Below, one piece after another: positions 7,612-15,850 of a DNA stretch of 33,588 bases. The stretch is from Mangrovimonas aestuarii (lineage in GTDB: Bacteria > Bacteroidota > Bacteroidia > Flavobacteriales > Flavobacteriaceae), in contig NZ_JARACK010000012.1 in NCBI RefSeq assembly GCF_028767185.1, forward strand, positions 28,382 through 61,969, in the 5' to 3' direction. The position numbers and the translations under genes are program-made. Under the pieces are notes generated by a model that ran no database searches, had not been told where the DNA came from, and saw nothing but the letters and a program-made list of their open reading frames with translations. The stretch's first letter is position 1; each line of letters opens with the position of its first letter.

Positions 7612-9975
7612 ATGTCTTCCCAAAAATCAATAAACAATAAAGAACATTTAAGAGAGTCTATAGAAGTATATCTTTCCAAATGGAAATTTATCCTGTTAGG
7701 ATTGATTATAGCATTGGTTTTAGGCTTCCTTTATCTACGTTATGCTACATACGAATACAAAGCATCGGCAACCATTAAAATAAAAGACGACGAATCCAAT
7801 AATAAGCTCCCAGAAATTTCATCACTTCAAAACTATGGTCTATTCAAAACAGACCTAAACAACGTAGTTGATGAAATTGAGGTTATAAGATCTCGCTTCT
7901 TAATAGGCCAGGTTGTTGAAGAGTTAAAGTTAAATATCCAGTTTTATGTACAAGGCCGATTTAAGGGGCATGAAGCCTACAAAAATCCACCCCTGAACAT
8001 AACTTTCAGTACTCCAGATTCAATCTTAAAGCAAGTAGACACTACTTTTAATATCCAAATTAAATCCGCTACTGAATTCTATTTTCAAGGTATCAATAAT
8101 GAAACCTCTAGAGCTATAATTCAAGGGAAGAAAATTGATGATAACTTAGTACTATTCAATTTCGGCGAAAGTGTTCCTACTGGTTTTGGGAACGTAATTA
8201 TCACACCAAATATTGGGGAATACGGTAGCACCCCGGGCAGTGACATAGAAATTAAAATCTCACCTATCAATAACGTAATAGGATCTTATAAAACAAGATT
8301 AATCACCGAAATCAAGGAAACTTCAAGTGTGATTAAGTTATCAATCAACGACAATTGCAAGGAAAAAGCGGAAGATTTCTTAAATAAACTTATTGAAAAA
8401 TACAATCAAGATGTTATTAACGACAAGCAGTTGGTGGTTAAGGCAACTTCCGATTTCATTAACAACCGATTAGAGGTAGTTTCACAAGAATTAGAAGCTG
8501 TCGACTTAACAGCCGAATCATTAAAGAAAACTAATAAGCTTACCGATTTACAAACACAATCCAGTTTGTTCCTGGAAACCGAAAAGGAAAATGAGACTCG
8601 TTTGATAGAAACTTCAAACCAAATCCAGCTTATTGATTACATGTCAAATTATTTGGGCGACAACGACAAACCTTCAGACTTACTCCCCTCAAATATTGGC
8701 ATCCAAGACCCATCTGTCGAACAAGTAACAAGAAGGCATAACCAACTAGTTTTAGAAAGAAACAGGATTCTGAAAAATTCGAGTGAAAAAAACCCAACAG
8801 TAGTAAATCTGGACAATGAAATCAATGCAATTAAAGAGAACCTCAAGCAGAGCTTAAACAATTTTAAAACTTCCAACGAAATCACACTTAACAACCTGGA
8901 AGCTGAAAGCGCAAGAATTAATTCTCAGATTTATTCTGCGCCAAAAAAAGAACGACAATTTAGAGATATAAAACGTCAGCAAGACATCAAAGAAGCCCTA
9001 TATCTCTATTTGCTTCAAAAGAGGGAGGAATCTGCAATAAAGCTGGGGGTTTCTGCCCCAAACGCAAAAATAGTAGACCAAGCTTATGCTTCATCGGAAC
9101 CCGTTACTCCCAAAAAAATGATTGTACTTCTATCTTCATTTTTACTCGGCCTGAGTGTGCCAGTAGGTTTTATATACCTCAAGAATATTTTAGACTCTAA
9201 AGTACATACCATGAAGGATGTAAAACAGTTTGTTGATCTTCCTTATTTAGGGGATATCCCAAAAGTATCTAGTAAACAACAATTGGTTAAAGAGTTTGAT
9301 TATTCTCCTAAAGCAGAAGCGTTCAGGATTGTTAGAACAAACATTGATTTTATGCTTCAAAACATAAACGATAGAGCTCGGATTATTTTTATAACATCTA
9401 CCACCAGCCAAGAAGGCAAATCACACACCTCAATCAACTTAGCCTTGTCATTATCATTTTCCAGAAAAAAAGTCTTATTAATAGAAACTGATATACGTGT
9501 ACCAAAAGCCACAAACTATCTTAATATGAAAAATGAAAATGGCGTAACGGATTATATAAGCAATACAGATTTAATACCGGAAAATGTAATTAGTCACATA
9601 AAAGACAACGACTATTTAGATATTATTCCTTCAGGGCCAATACCTCCAAACCCAGCAGAATTATTACTCAACCACCGTATTGATAAATTGTTTGATTCGG
9701 TTAAAGGTATTTACGACTACATAATTGTAGACACAGCGGCAGTAGGTTTGGTTACAGATACCTTGTTGATAGCCAAACACGCCGACTTAACAGTTTATGT
9801 GGTACGTGCAAACTATATGGATAAACGTCAATTACATGTTTTAGAGAAACTACAAAATGAAAGCCGTTTGCCTAACCTAGCTGTTCTAATAAACTCCGTT
9901 ACACCTAAAAGTGGTTATGGCTATGGCTATGGCTATGGTAAAAACCCTAAAAAGAAGAAGTGGAAACTATTTTAA
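7612..9975 (+). CDS. Polysaccharide co-polymerase / BY-type tyrosine autokinase, Wzc-like
   Basis: This 787-aa protein has a Wzz domain with an N-terminal membrane helix (FILLGLIIALVLGFLYL). A long periplasmic coiled-coil region and a GNVR-type segment (KKERQFRDIKRQQDIKEALYLYLL) follow, then a second membrane helix (IVLLSSFLLGLSVPVGFIYL). The cytoplasmic kinase has Walker A SQEGKS (Lys603), Walker A' LLIETDIRVPK (Glu625, Asp627, Arg629) and Walker B YIIVDTAAVG (Asp707). The tail holds alternating Gly-Tyr with Tyr769, 771, 773 and 775, the autophosphorylated cluster of this family, then a lysine-rich end. The family controls chain length and export with the OPX partner encoded just upstream. 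The 3' end overlaps the convergent proline dehydrogenase gene by 9 nt, so the polysaccharide unit stops here. Confidence 0.93.
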   Translation: MSSQKSINNKEHLRESIEVYLSKWKFILLGLIIALVLGFLYLRYATYEYKASATIKIKDDESNNKLPEISSLQNYGLFKTDLNNVVDEIEVIRSRFLIGQVVEELKLNIQFYVQGRFKGHEAYKNPPLNITFSTPDSILKQVDTTFNIQIKSATEFYFQGINNETSRAIIQGKKIDDNLVLFNFGESVPTGFGNVIITPNIGEYGSTPGSDIEIKISPINNVIGSYKTRLITEIKETSSVIKLSINDNCKEKAEDFLNKLIEKYNQDVINDKQLVVKATSDFINNRLEVVSQELEAVDLTAESLKKTNKLTDLQTQSSLFLETEKENETRLIETSNQIQLIDYMSNYLGDNDKPSDLLPSNIGIQDPSVEQVTRRHNQLVLERNRILKNSSEKNPTVVNLDNEINAIKENLKQSLNNFKTSNEITLNNLEAESARINSQIYSAPKKERQFRDIKRQQDIKEALYLYLLQKREESAIKLGVSAPNAKIVDQAYASSEPVTPKKMIVLLSSFLLGLSVPVGFIYLKNILDSKVHTMKDVKQFVDLPYLGDIPKVSSKQQLVKEFDYSPKAEAFRIVRTNIDFMLQNINDRARIIFITSTTSQEGKSHTSINLALSLSFSRKKVLLIETDIRVPKATNYLNMKNENGVTDYISNTDLIPENVISHIKDNDYLDIIPSGPIPPNPAELLLNHRIDKLFDSVKGIYDYIIVDTAAVGLVTDTLLIAKHADLTVYVVRANYMDKRQLHVLEKLQNESRLPNLAVLINSVTPKSGYGYGYGYGKNPKKKKWKLF

Positions 9976-11142
9976 CTTTCTTCTCTTCTTTTCTTTTGTC
10001 AATAAATTCAATTCACGTCCTGTTTGACCAGCAACAGAAGTATTTTCCTCTGCACGACGAATCAGATATGGCATTACATCTCTTACAGGTCCAAATGGTA
10101 TATATTTGGCTACATTATAACCAAAGTTTGATAAGTTGAAACTAATATGATCGCTCATTCCGTATAACTGTCCAAACCATATGCGTCGATCGGACACATC
10201 AATACCTTTCTCCTTCATTATATCCATAATCATATAGCAACTCTCTTCATTATGAGTTCCCACAAAAATTGCCATATCATCTAGGTTGTCCATCATATAT
10301 TTAGCTCCTTCATTAAAATTAATATCGGTAGCTTCTTTGCTTTCGCAAATTGGAGTAGAATACCCCATTTTCAAGGCGCGTTCATTCTCTTTTTCCATAT
10401 ATGCTCCACGCACCAATTTATAACCCAAATAGTAACCGTTAGCTTTAGCTAATTTGTGTTCTTTCTTTAAAAACTCAAGTCTATCGTGGCGATACATTTG
10501 AAGTGTATTATATACCACAGGTTTCTCTGTGTTGTATTTTTGCATCATTTTGGTAACCAAGTCGTCTGCGGCATCCTGCATCCAACTTTCTTCACCGTCA
10601 ATAAGTACTGCTACATTGTTTTCTTTTGCGGCTTTACATACAGCATCAAAACGAGCCACCACCCTATTCCACTCAACTTGTTCCTTATCTGTTAACTGTT
10701 CGCCTCTCCCTAGTTTTTCATAAAGGTAAAAACGTCCAAAACCAGTAGGTTTAAAAACTGCAATAGGAATTGCTTTTCGTTCTTGCGCAAAATTTATGAT
10801 TTTAAGCGTAGTATGAAGTGCTGCATCAAACTCCTGTTCATTTTCCTTACCTTCAACAGAGTAATCCAAAACAGAGCTTACACCTTTCTCATACATTCTA
10901 TCTATAACTGGCAAACAATCCTCTTCGTTTACCCCTCCACAAAAATGGTCGAACACAGTAGAGCGAATTAACCCTTCTATAGGTAAGTGTGCCTTAATAG
11001 CAAAATTGGTAACAGCAGTTCCAATTCTAACCATTGGCTCAATAGATATCATTTTAAATAAGAAATAAGCTCTTTCGAGCTCAGAATCACTTTTTAACGC
11101 AAAAGCGATTTCAGTATTTTCAAAAATCTTATTCTGTGGCAT
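9967..11142 (-). CDS. Proline dehydrogenase (monofunctional, FAD-dependent)
   Basis: Oxidises L-proline to pyrroline-5-carboxylate, passing electrons to the respiratory chain. The PRODH barrel is recognised by YYLGYKLVRGAYMEKE, GTHNEES, WFGQLYGMSDHISFNL and the substrate-binding end FGPVRDVMPYLIRRAEENTSV, whose paired arginines bind the proline carboxylate. From ATG 11142 (MPQNKIFENT) the protein has 391 residues, normal for the single-function enzyme. A longer frame from TTG 11184 is rejected because a TATATTTG promoter box (11165-11172) lies inside it. No P5C dehydrogenase gene is adjacent. Divergent from aroB; convergent overlap with the wzc-like gene. Confidence 0.93.
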   Translation of the reverse strand: MPQNKIFENTEIAFALKSDSELERAYFLFKMISIEPMVRIGTAVTNFAIKAHLPIEGLIRSTVFDHFCGGVNEEDCLPVIDRMYEKGVSSVLDYSVEGKENEQEFDAALHTTLKIINFAQERKAIPIAVFKPTGFGRFYLYEKLGRGEQLTDKEQVEWNRVVARFDAVCKAAKENNVAVLIDGEESWMQDAADDLVTKMMQKYNTEKPVVYNTLQMYRHDRLEFLKKEHKLAKANGYYLGYKLVRGAYMEKENERALKMGYSTPICESKEATDINFNEGAKYMMDNLDDMAIFVGTHNEESCYMIMDIMKEKGIDVSDRRIWFGQLYGMSDHISFNLSNFGYNVAKYIPFGPVRDVMPYLIRRAEENTSVAGQTGRELNLLTKEKKRRKLK

Positions 11143-11164
11143 AAAGCGAATTACTATAACCCGA

Positions 11165-11172
11165 CAAATATA
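11165..11172 (-). promoter_or_regulatory. -7 box TATATTTG of the proline dehydrogenase gene
   Basis: Exact TAnnTTTG on the minus strand, 22 nt before the ATG at 11142; it places transcription start downstream of the alternative TTG 11184 and so decides the start. No good -33 TTG. Confidence 0.55.
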
Positions 11173-11247
11173 GGTATTGTTCAATTATTATTGGTGAATA
11201 ACAATTATAAAAATTAGCGTAATTTCACAGCCTATTACAGTGATATC

Positions 11248-12315
11248 ATGACAACCATTCAAGCAGAAACATATCCTATTCATTTTAACGAAAACTGCAA
11301 TACAGAGATTAACAGCTACTTAAAAAACAGTGATCATTCACAAATATATGTTGTTGTTGACGAGAACACCCATCAATATTGTCTTTCTCAGTTTCTTGCA
11401 ACTATAGAAACCAAAATAGCTATTGAAATCATTGAAATTGAAGCAGGTGAATCCCACAAGAACATAGAAACCTGCATGGGAGTATGGAATGCACTATCTG
11501 AATTAGGAGCGGATAGAAAAAGTTTGGTAATCAATTTAGGCGGAGGTACAATTACTGATTTGGGGGGATTTGTAGCGTCTACTTTTAGACGCGGAATAAA
11601 ATACATTAATGTACCGACAACCTTACTTTCCATGGTTGACGCTTCCATAGGAGGTAAAACTGGAGTGGATTTAAATGGGTTAAAAAACCAGATTGGCGTA
11701 ATAAATACTCCTGAAATGGTTTTGATAAATACGACGTTTTTAAACACACTTCCAACCAACGAAATGCGTTCAGGACTAGCTGAAATGTTCAAGCATGCTT
11801 TAATAAGCAACTACCAGTGCTGGCATAGGCTAAACGGCCTACCTAAACTAACACTTGAAGACCTAGATTCATTAATCCACGAATCAATATTAATCAAGAA
11901 AACCATTGTAGAACAAGACCCTACAGAGGAAGGTTTAAGAAAAACTTTAAATTTCGGGCATACACTGGGACATGCTATTGAAACCTATTGTTTAACTGAA
12001 TCAGACAAAGAAAGTTTGCTTCACGGCGAAGCAATTGCAGTTGGAATGATATTGGCTTGTTACCTTTCTAAAGAATTATTTGGTTTCCCTGAGCAAATGT
12101 GCAATGAAGTTAAGAATACACTTCAAAAATATTTCGGAAAAATTCATTTTAACACAGAAGATCAAATTAAAATCATTGAGCTTCTCAAGTATGATAAGAA
12201 AAACACTTACGGCAATATAAACTTTGTATTACTGGAAAATATAGGAAAACCTTTATTTGATCAAAAGGTTAGTAACAGATTGATAATCAAAGCATTTAAT
12301 TATTACGCTATCTGA
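11248..12315 (+). CDS. aroB: 3-dehydroquinate synthase
   Basis: Second step of the shikimate pathway: converts DAHP to 3-dehydroquinate using NAD and zinc, in the cytoplasm. The 355-aa protein shows the NAD-binding glycine run LGGGTITDLGGFVAS (~97-111), the conserved PTTLLSMVDASIGGKTGVD (~123-141) and the metal/active-site segments SGLAEMFKHALI (Glu179, Lys182), LNFGHTLGHAIE and LLHGEAIAVGM, which supply the histidine zinc ligands. ATG 11248 is the natural start. No other aro gene is nearby. The upstream region shared with the proline dehydrogenase gene holds only a weak TAATTTCA as a possible -7 for this direction. Confidence 0.96.
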   Translation: MTTIQAETYPIHFNENCNTEINSYLKNSDHSQIYVVVDENTHQYCLSQFLATIETKIAIEIIEIEAGESHKNIETCMGVWNALSELGADRKSLVINLGGGTITDLGGFVASTFRRGIKYINVPTTLLSMVDASIGGKTGVDLNGLKNQIGVINTPEMVLINTTFLNTLPTNEMRSGLAEMFKHALISNYQCWHRLNGLPKLTLEDLDSLIHESILIKKTIVEQDPTEEGLRKTLNFGHTLGHAIETYCLTESDKESLLHGEAIAVGMILACYLSKELFGFPEQMCNEVKNTLQKYFGKIHFNTEDQIKIIELLKYDKKNTYGNINFVLLENIGKPLFDQKVSNRLIIKAFNYYAI

Positions 12316-12405
12316 TTTTTAAATTAAAAAATTTGTAACTTTAACCTAGTTGATATCAGCAAAAACTACACTAAATTATTTACCAACACTAAAAGAGCTT
12401 TAGTT

Positions 12406-12708
12406 ATGAAACGTGTTATTGTTGATTATAGAAAGTTAACACCTGAAATACTCCGTCTTTTAACCGATAAGTTTCCAGACGGTTACAATGATGATGATAT
12501 TATAATCTTTGACGATCACCACAACCAAATTGTGGAAGCTGTTGAAGTAAAAACCAATGATACCATTTATTTGGTAAAGGTAAGCAGTAAACTACACTAC
12601 ACCATGACCAATTTTGACGACAACAAAGAAGTAGAATTGGACGAAATGGGTTATGTTGTTCTAAACAAAGATTTAGTTCAGGAGGGCTATCTTGACGAAG
12701 AAGAATAG
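12406..12708 (+). CDS. Conserved small acidic protein, function unknown
   Basis: A 100-aa soluble protein, rich in Asp/Glu (tail YLDEEE, centre NDDDIIIFDDHHNQ), with no signal peptide, membrane helix or cysteine. The N-terminus MKRVIVDYRKLTPEILRLLTDKFPDG and a regular alternation of beta-like stretches suggest a small alpha/beta fold. I recognise the type as a conserved flavobacterial hypothetical, but no function is known to me. It lies 90 nt after aroB and abuts, with no gap, the convergent DinB-fold gene. The clean codon structure and defined ATG argue that it is real. Confidence 0.75.
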   Translation: MKRVIVDYRKLTPEILRLLTDKFPDGYNDDDIIIFDDHHNQIVEAVEVKTNDTIYLVKVSSKLHYTMTNFDDNKEVELDEMGYVVLNKDLVQEGYLDEEE

Positions 12709-13233
12709 TTATTTTGCTGTTAAGTAGCGCTTATTGATCACCTCAAAATGATGGTTTTCATGACCTAATACAACAAAACCTATAGCCCTAACAGACATCT
12801 TAGCATTGTTAGCAACCCCCATTCTCATTAGCATAGTATCATCAAAACTCTTAAACAGCGCAATAGTAGACCTTCGTTGCGCAATGTATTCTTCAATAAT
12901 ATCTATATAAAGCCTAGCCCTTACATTGGTAACTTCTGCATAGCTATTTTCATCAAAGCCCGGTAAAGATGTTTTATCCTCACGCGCAAAACACAATGCC
13001 CTGTAAGCGAATACACGTTCTGCATCGATAATGTGCTGAACAACATCCATAATGGTCCACTTTCCAAGATCATACCGAAAATCAAGTTTATCTTGTGGAA
13101 TTGACTTTAAGAACGTCATTGAATTTTCTATGCTATTACTTAGCCCATAAACCAGTTCCATGCCACCTGATTTTTTTATATAATCGGCATAATAGGGCTC
13201 ATATTCTTCTTGAGATAATTGATTGGCTTTCAT
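12709..13233 (-). CDS. DinB superfamily protein (putative metal-dependent four-helix enzyme)
   Basis: From ATG 13233 the product has 174 residues. DinB-fold features are the WTIMDVVQHIIDAERVFAYR segment with His67 and, near the C-terminus, IGFVVLGHENHHFEVI with His158 and His162. These form the usual three-histidine metal site of the DinB/YfiT family. Members include bacillithiol/mycothiol-dependent thiol transferases and many uncharacterised proteins; the substrate here is unknown. A longer frame starting at 13272 is rejected because it runs through the terminator hairpin of the upstream regulator gene (13260-13288). Stop codon directly abuts that of the convergent small acidic protein gene. 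Confidence 0.82.
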   Translation of the reverse strand: MKANQLSQEEYEPYYADYIKKSGGMELVYGLSNSIENSMTFLKSIPQDKLDFRYDLGKWTIMDVVQHIIDAERVFAYRALCFAREDKTSLPGFDENSYAEVTNVRARLYIDIIEEYIAQRRSTIALFKSFDDTMLMRMGVANNAKMSVRAIGFVVLGHENHHFEVINKRYLTAK

Positions 13234-13251
13234 GGTACTGTGTTTTAAGTT

Positions 13252-13288
13252 AAAATAAAAAATCCTTTTCAAATAATGAAAAGGATTT
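13252..13288 (-). terminator. Intrinsic terminator after the Lrp/AsnC gene
   Basis: An 11-bp perfect stem (AAATCCTTTTC / GAAAAGGATTT, 13260-13288) with a 7-nt loop, followed on the minus strand by a T-rich run. It lies 26 nt after the regulator's stop. Confidence 0.8.
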
Positions 13289-13314
13289 AAAGTAATTTAT
13301 ATCACTTAAATGAT

Positions 13315-13794
13315 TTAAAGCTCATTAAAAATATAATGCATCAATCTCTTTTTATCATTAATACTTTCCTCAAGAGAGATCATAGTTTCAGTTCTGTAAA
13401 CACCATCTATATCATCAATGCTAAAAATGACATCTTTAGCATGTTCTGTGTTTTTAGCTCGTATTTTGCAGAAAATATTAAACTTACCAGTAGTAATATG
13501 AGCTACTGTAACAAAAGGGATTTGGTTAATTCGCTCTAAAACAAATTTAGTCTGTGACGTGTTCTGTATAAACACCCCCACATAAGCTATAAAAGAGTAT
13601 CCCAATTTTTTGTAATCTAAGGTTAAGGAAGACCCTTGAATAATTCCTGCATCTTCCATCTTCTTAACCCTTACGTGAACTGTTCCAGCAGAAATCTGCA
13701 ACTTTTTTGCAATATCAGTAAAAGGAATTCTAGTGTTGTCGATCAGCATATCAAGGATTTGATGATCCGTTTCGTCCAACTTAAACTTTGGCAT
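13315..13794 (-). CDS. Lrp/AsnC-family transcriptional regulator
   Basis: This 159-aa protein begins with the winged-helix domain typical of the family (LDETDHQILDMLIDNTRIPFTDIAKKLQIS, then AGTVHVRVKKMEDAGII). It continues with the RAM/AsnC effector domain (AYVGVFI, FVTVAHITTGKFNIFCKI, IDDIDGVYRTETMI). Feast/famine regulators of this kind bind DNA as octamers or dimers and sense amino acids. The target is not visible; the nearest amino-acid gene is proline dehydrogenase, 2 kb away. It has its own -7 box (13827-13834) and a strong terminator, so it is a monocistronic unit. Confidence 0.93.
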   Translation of the reverse strand: MPKFKLDETDHQILDMLIDNTRIPFTDIAKKLQISAGTVHVRVKKMEDAGIIQGSSLTLDYKKLGYSFIAYVGVFIQNTSQTKFVLERINQIPFVTVAHITTGKFNIFCKIRAKNTEHAKDVIFSIDDIDGVYRTETMISLEESINDKKRLMHYIFNEL

Positions 13795-13826
13795 AAAAAA
13801 TTAAGTTTAAAAATTTAAATATTATG

Positions 13827-13834
13827 CAAAAATA
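13827..13834 (-). promoter_or_regulatory. -7 box TATTTTTG of the Lrp/AsnC gene
   Basis: Exact TAnnTTTG on the minus strand 33 nt before ATG 13794. The leader is very AT-rich, with TTAAGTTTAAAAATTTAA next to the start, where autoregulation could occur. Confidence 0.5.
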
Positions 13835-13872
13835 ACACTTTTAATTTAATTTTTATTAAAGAATCGTTACAA

Positions 13873-15027
13873 TTACAAGGTTTTTAGTACTTTTTCTTCA
13901 TTACCAATAACAACGAAATCGTTTTCGTATCCCTCAAAAACCGATTTATAATTATGTGTCAACACCTTAATATTAGAAGCATTTATTTCCTTATGCCCAA
14001 AATATTCATTCAGCCCACCAATTTTTTCTATTTTTGGCACAAATTCAATCCGTTCTTCCAAAAGAATTTCCCGGAATTGGATTGCTATATCATTGTTTAT
14101 CCATTCACCATCCTTCTCCACTAGCGCATTTCTAATGATTACATCATAAAACAACTTTTCATTTTGAGGTATATCAAAATACCTTTCAAAATCATTCCCT
14201 ATTTGTGGTTTAGTAGCAATATAATGAAGTCCACTAAGCATAGATATGAAGATATACTCTCTTGTTTTCTCCCGTACATAATCGTCATAATAATGACCTG
14301 CTTCAAACAAAACCGTAGGAACCCCTAAACTTTGAAACATATCTCCTACACAGTTTATATTAAAGGTGTCGTCGTAAACCCCAACCTGGTTAGGAATATA
14401 GTCTTGTAGATATTTATTCATCTCGCCTATTATATCCATTGCTTTTTGCCTAGTAGCAGTGACTGTTCGCTCTTCATCCTCTGCTGGCGACAAAAACGAA
14501 ACCGTAGCAGGTTTATTAGATTTACCGGCACTAAAAATTGTTCGTTGACCATGAAGGTTAAAACAATAATCAGGTTTGAATTCGTCAAATAAGCGCCTTA
14601 AAAGAGCACTTTCTGGTTGAGAAAGCTCCTTAGAATCTCTGTTTAAATCAACTTCATTAGCATTTAAACGTGTATAAGCCTTAGCACCATCTGGATTTAA
14701 TATGGGCACTATATATAAGGTACAGTTGCTTAAAAGCGTATCTGCAAACTCCAATTGGCTAGCGAGTACTTTAAACACATCAAAAAGAGATTTAGTTGTA
14801 GTAGATTCATTGCCGTGCATCTGTGACCACAATAACACTTTAATGGGGCCAGTACCGACTTTTACAGAATAAATAGGAACATCAAGAACAGAGTACTCTT
14901 CGATATTCACCTGAAAGCGATCTCCTAATTGAAGGAGAAGTGGTTCAATATGTCTATTTGTAATATATCGTCTGTACAACGATTTTTCTTTGAATTCTGA
15001 AAATACCGGGAATTGCGTTTGATCCAT
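13873..15027 (-). CDS. M14-family zinc carboxypeptidase
   Basis: This 384-aa protein has a complete M14 active site: zinc ligands in MHGNE (His71, Glu74) and NLHGQ (His159), LNRD with Asn129/Arg130 for substrate carboxylate binding, and the catalytic glutamate in VLFEAGHYYDD (Glu242). No signal peptide is visible, so it probably acts in the cytoplasm. M14 enzymes remove C-terminal residues from peptides or peptidoglycan stems; the substrate cannot be told. The N-terminus MDQTQFPVFSEF fits the start. It is divergent from an XRE-type regulator with several copies of a shared operator in between, suggesting it is that regulator's target. Confidence 0.88.
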   Translation of the reverse strand: MDQTQFPVFSEFKEKSLYRRYITNRHIEPLLLQLGDRFQVNIEEYSVLDVPIYSVKVGTGPIKVLLWSQMHGNESTTTKSLFDVFKVLASQLEFADTLLSNCTLYIVPILNPDGAKAYTRLNANEVDLNRDSKELSQPESALLRRLFDEFKPDYCFNLHGQRTIFSAGKSNKPATVSFLSPAEDEERTVTATRQKAMDIIGEMNKYLQDYIPNQVGVYDDTFNINCVGDMFQSLGVPTVLFEAGHYYDDYVREKTREYIFISMLSGLHYIATKPQIGNDFERYFDIPQNEKLFYDVIIRNALVEKDGEWINNDIAIQFREILLEERIEFVPKIEKIGGLNEYFGHKEINASNIKVLTHNYKSVFEGYENDFVVIGNEEKVLKTL

Positions 15028-15047
15028 TTCTTGAGGATTAGGAGCTA

Positions 15048-15055
15048 CAAAGGTA
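15048..15055 (-). promoter_or_regulatory. -7 box TACCTTTG of the M14 peptidase gene
   Basis: Exact TAnnTTTG on the minus strand, 20 nt before ATG 15027. Operator copy 1 (15085-15100) begins 30 nt upstream of it, over the expected -33 region. Confidence 0.55.
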
Positions 15056-15084
15056 ACAAGAAAACTAGAGTATTAAAACAGAAG

Positions 15085-15100
15085 GTTTACGAATGTAAAC
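15085..15100. promoter_or_regulatory. Operator copy 1, GTTTAC-N4-GTAAAC (perfect)
   Basis: Perfect 6-4-6 inverted repeat in the M14/XRE intergenic region, near the -33 position of the M14 promoter. Confidence 0.65.
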
Positions 15101-15108
15101 AAAGGGTA

Positions 15109-15124
15109 ATTTACAATTGTATAC
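15109..15124. promoter_or_regulatory. Operator copy 2 (ATTTAC-N4-GTATAC)
   Basis: Same 6-4-6 layout as copy 1 with one mismatch in each half, 24 bp from copy 1. Confidence 0.5.
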
Positions 15125-15142
15125 AAAAAATTTTATCTAAAT

Positions 15143-15158
15143 GTTTACATAAGTAAGC
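15143..15158. promoter_or_regulatory. Operator copy 3 (GTTTAC-N4-GTAAGC)
   Basis: Same layout as copy 1 with a single mismatch, 34 bp from copy 2. Confidence 0.5.
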
Positions 15159-15342
15159 ACTCTTGAATGGATTAATTAACAATAATAAACCTTGCAGTAG
15201 AGGTGTAGTCCTTGATAATAAATAATTTAACGATAATATTTCTTAAGCTTGAATATCAGTTATTTACGAATACTTATCTAAAGTGTTAATTGAATATATG
15301 TAGCTTATATTTATCTACCTTATAGTTTAATTAGTCTTGATT

Positions 15343-15358
15343 TATTACATTTGTAAAC
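15343..15358. promoter_or_regulatory. Operator copy 4 (TATTAC-N4-GTAAAC), overlapping the XRE -7 box
   Basis: The right half is perfect and the left half has two mismatches. It covers the -7 box at 15346-15353, where bound protein would block initiation. Confidence 0.55.
15346..15353 (+). promoter_or_regulatory. -7 box TACATTTG of the XRE regulator gene
   Basis: Exact TAnnTTTG 33 nt before ATG 15386; lies inside operator copy 4. No -33 TTG at normal spacing. Confidence 0.55.
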
Positions 15359-15378
15359 ACAACAACCCAAAACCATTT

Positions 15379-15394
15379 GTTTACAATGGTAAAC
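15379..15394. promoter_or_regulatory. Operator copy 5, perfect, spanning the XRE start codon
   Basis: Perfect GTTTAC-N4-GTAAAC whose centre contains the ATG (15386-15388) of the regulator gene, 36 bp from copy 4. Confidence 0.65.
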
Positions 15395-15814
15395 ACAGAA
15401 GATTTCACTTTACGCCTGCAGAAAGTAATGGAATATTACAATGAATCGGCATCATCGTTTGCGGAAAGCATCGGCGTACAACGTTCATCTATTTCACATA
15501 TATTATCTGGACGTAATAAACCCAGTTTAGAATTTGTTTTAAAAATCTTGACGGCCTACCCCGAAGTGGATTTGTATTGGCTCCTAAATGGAAAAGGTAA
15601 TTTCCCTAAATCTTCTAAAACTCTTTTTGATGACCCTCAGGACGAAATACGCGATTCTCCGGAAGCAGAAATAAAAGAGGAAAAAACAATAAAAACGAAA
15701 AAAGAAGAAGTAACAGCCGTAATAAATTCTGAAGCTGTAAAAACTTCAAAGACGATAGAGCGTATTGTTATTTTCTACACAGACGGAAGTTTTAAGAATT
15801 TTGAAAATCCATAG
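15386..15814 (+). CDS. XRE/Cro-CI-type helix-turn-helix regulator
   Basis: From ATG 15386 the protein has 142 residues. The first ~70 form a Cro/CI helix-turn-helix (FTLRLQKVMEYYNESASSFA, VQRSSISHILSGRNKPSLEF, then VDLYWLLNGKGNF). The rest is a charged linker rich in Lys/Glu, with a short C-terminal beta-like end ERIVIFYTDGSFKNF. TTG 15377 is also in frame, but the ATG is the better start. The gene's own promoter and start codon carry two copies of a palindromic operator and the divergent M14 promoter carries three, consistent with autorepression and control of the peptidase gene. The ligand or signal is unknown; there is no peptidase domain, so it is not a LexA/CI self-cleaving type. Confidence 0.85.
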   Translation: MVNTEDFTLRLQKVMEYYNESASSFAESIGVQRSSISHILSGRNKPSLEFVLKILTAYPEVDLYWLLNGKGNFPKSSKTLFDDPQDEIRDSPEAEIKEEKTIKTKKEEVTAVINSEAVKTSKTIERIVIFYTDGSFKNFENP

Positions 15815-15832
15815 GATTCTTTCTTACTTTTG
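15801..15832 (+). promoter_or_regulatory. Promoter of the small lipoprotein gene (TTG-N21-TACTTTTG)
   Basis: -33 TTG at 15801-15803 and -7 TACTTTTG at 15825-15832, spacer 21. The -33 lies inside the end of the XRE gene. The predicted transcript starts about 13 nt before ATG 15851, which excludes the in-frame TTG at 15830. Confidence 0.7.
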
Positions 15833-15850
15833 CAGATATATCAAACGCAC

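Noticed and set aside
9911-9945. Short tandem repeat GGCTATGGCTAT as a phase-variation tract
   Set aside because: It encodes the Gly-Tyr autophosphorylation tail of the kinase; a 6-bp unit keeps frame, so it would not switch expression.
11143-11184. Longer proline dehydrogenase from TTG 11184
   Set aside because: The extension contains the -7 box of the gene itself; ATG 11142 fits family length.
11388-11810. 140-aa minus-strand protein
   Set aside because: Antisense shadow of aroB.
13234-13272. N-terminal extension of the DinB-fold protein
   Set aside because: It would start inside the terminator hairpin of the Lrp/AsnC gene.
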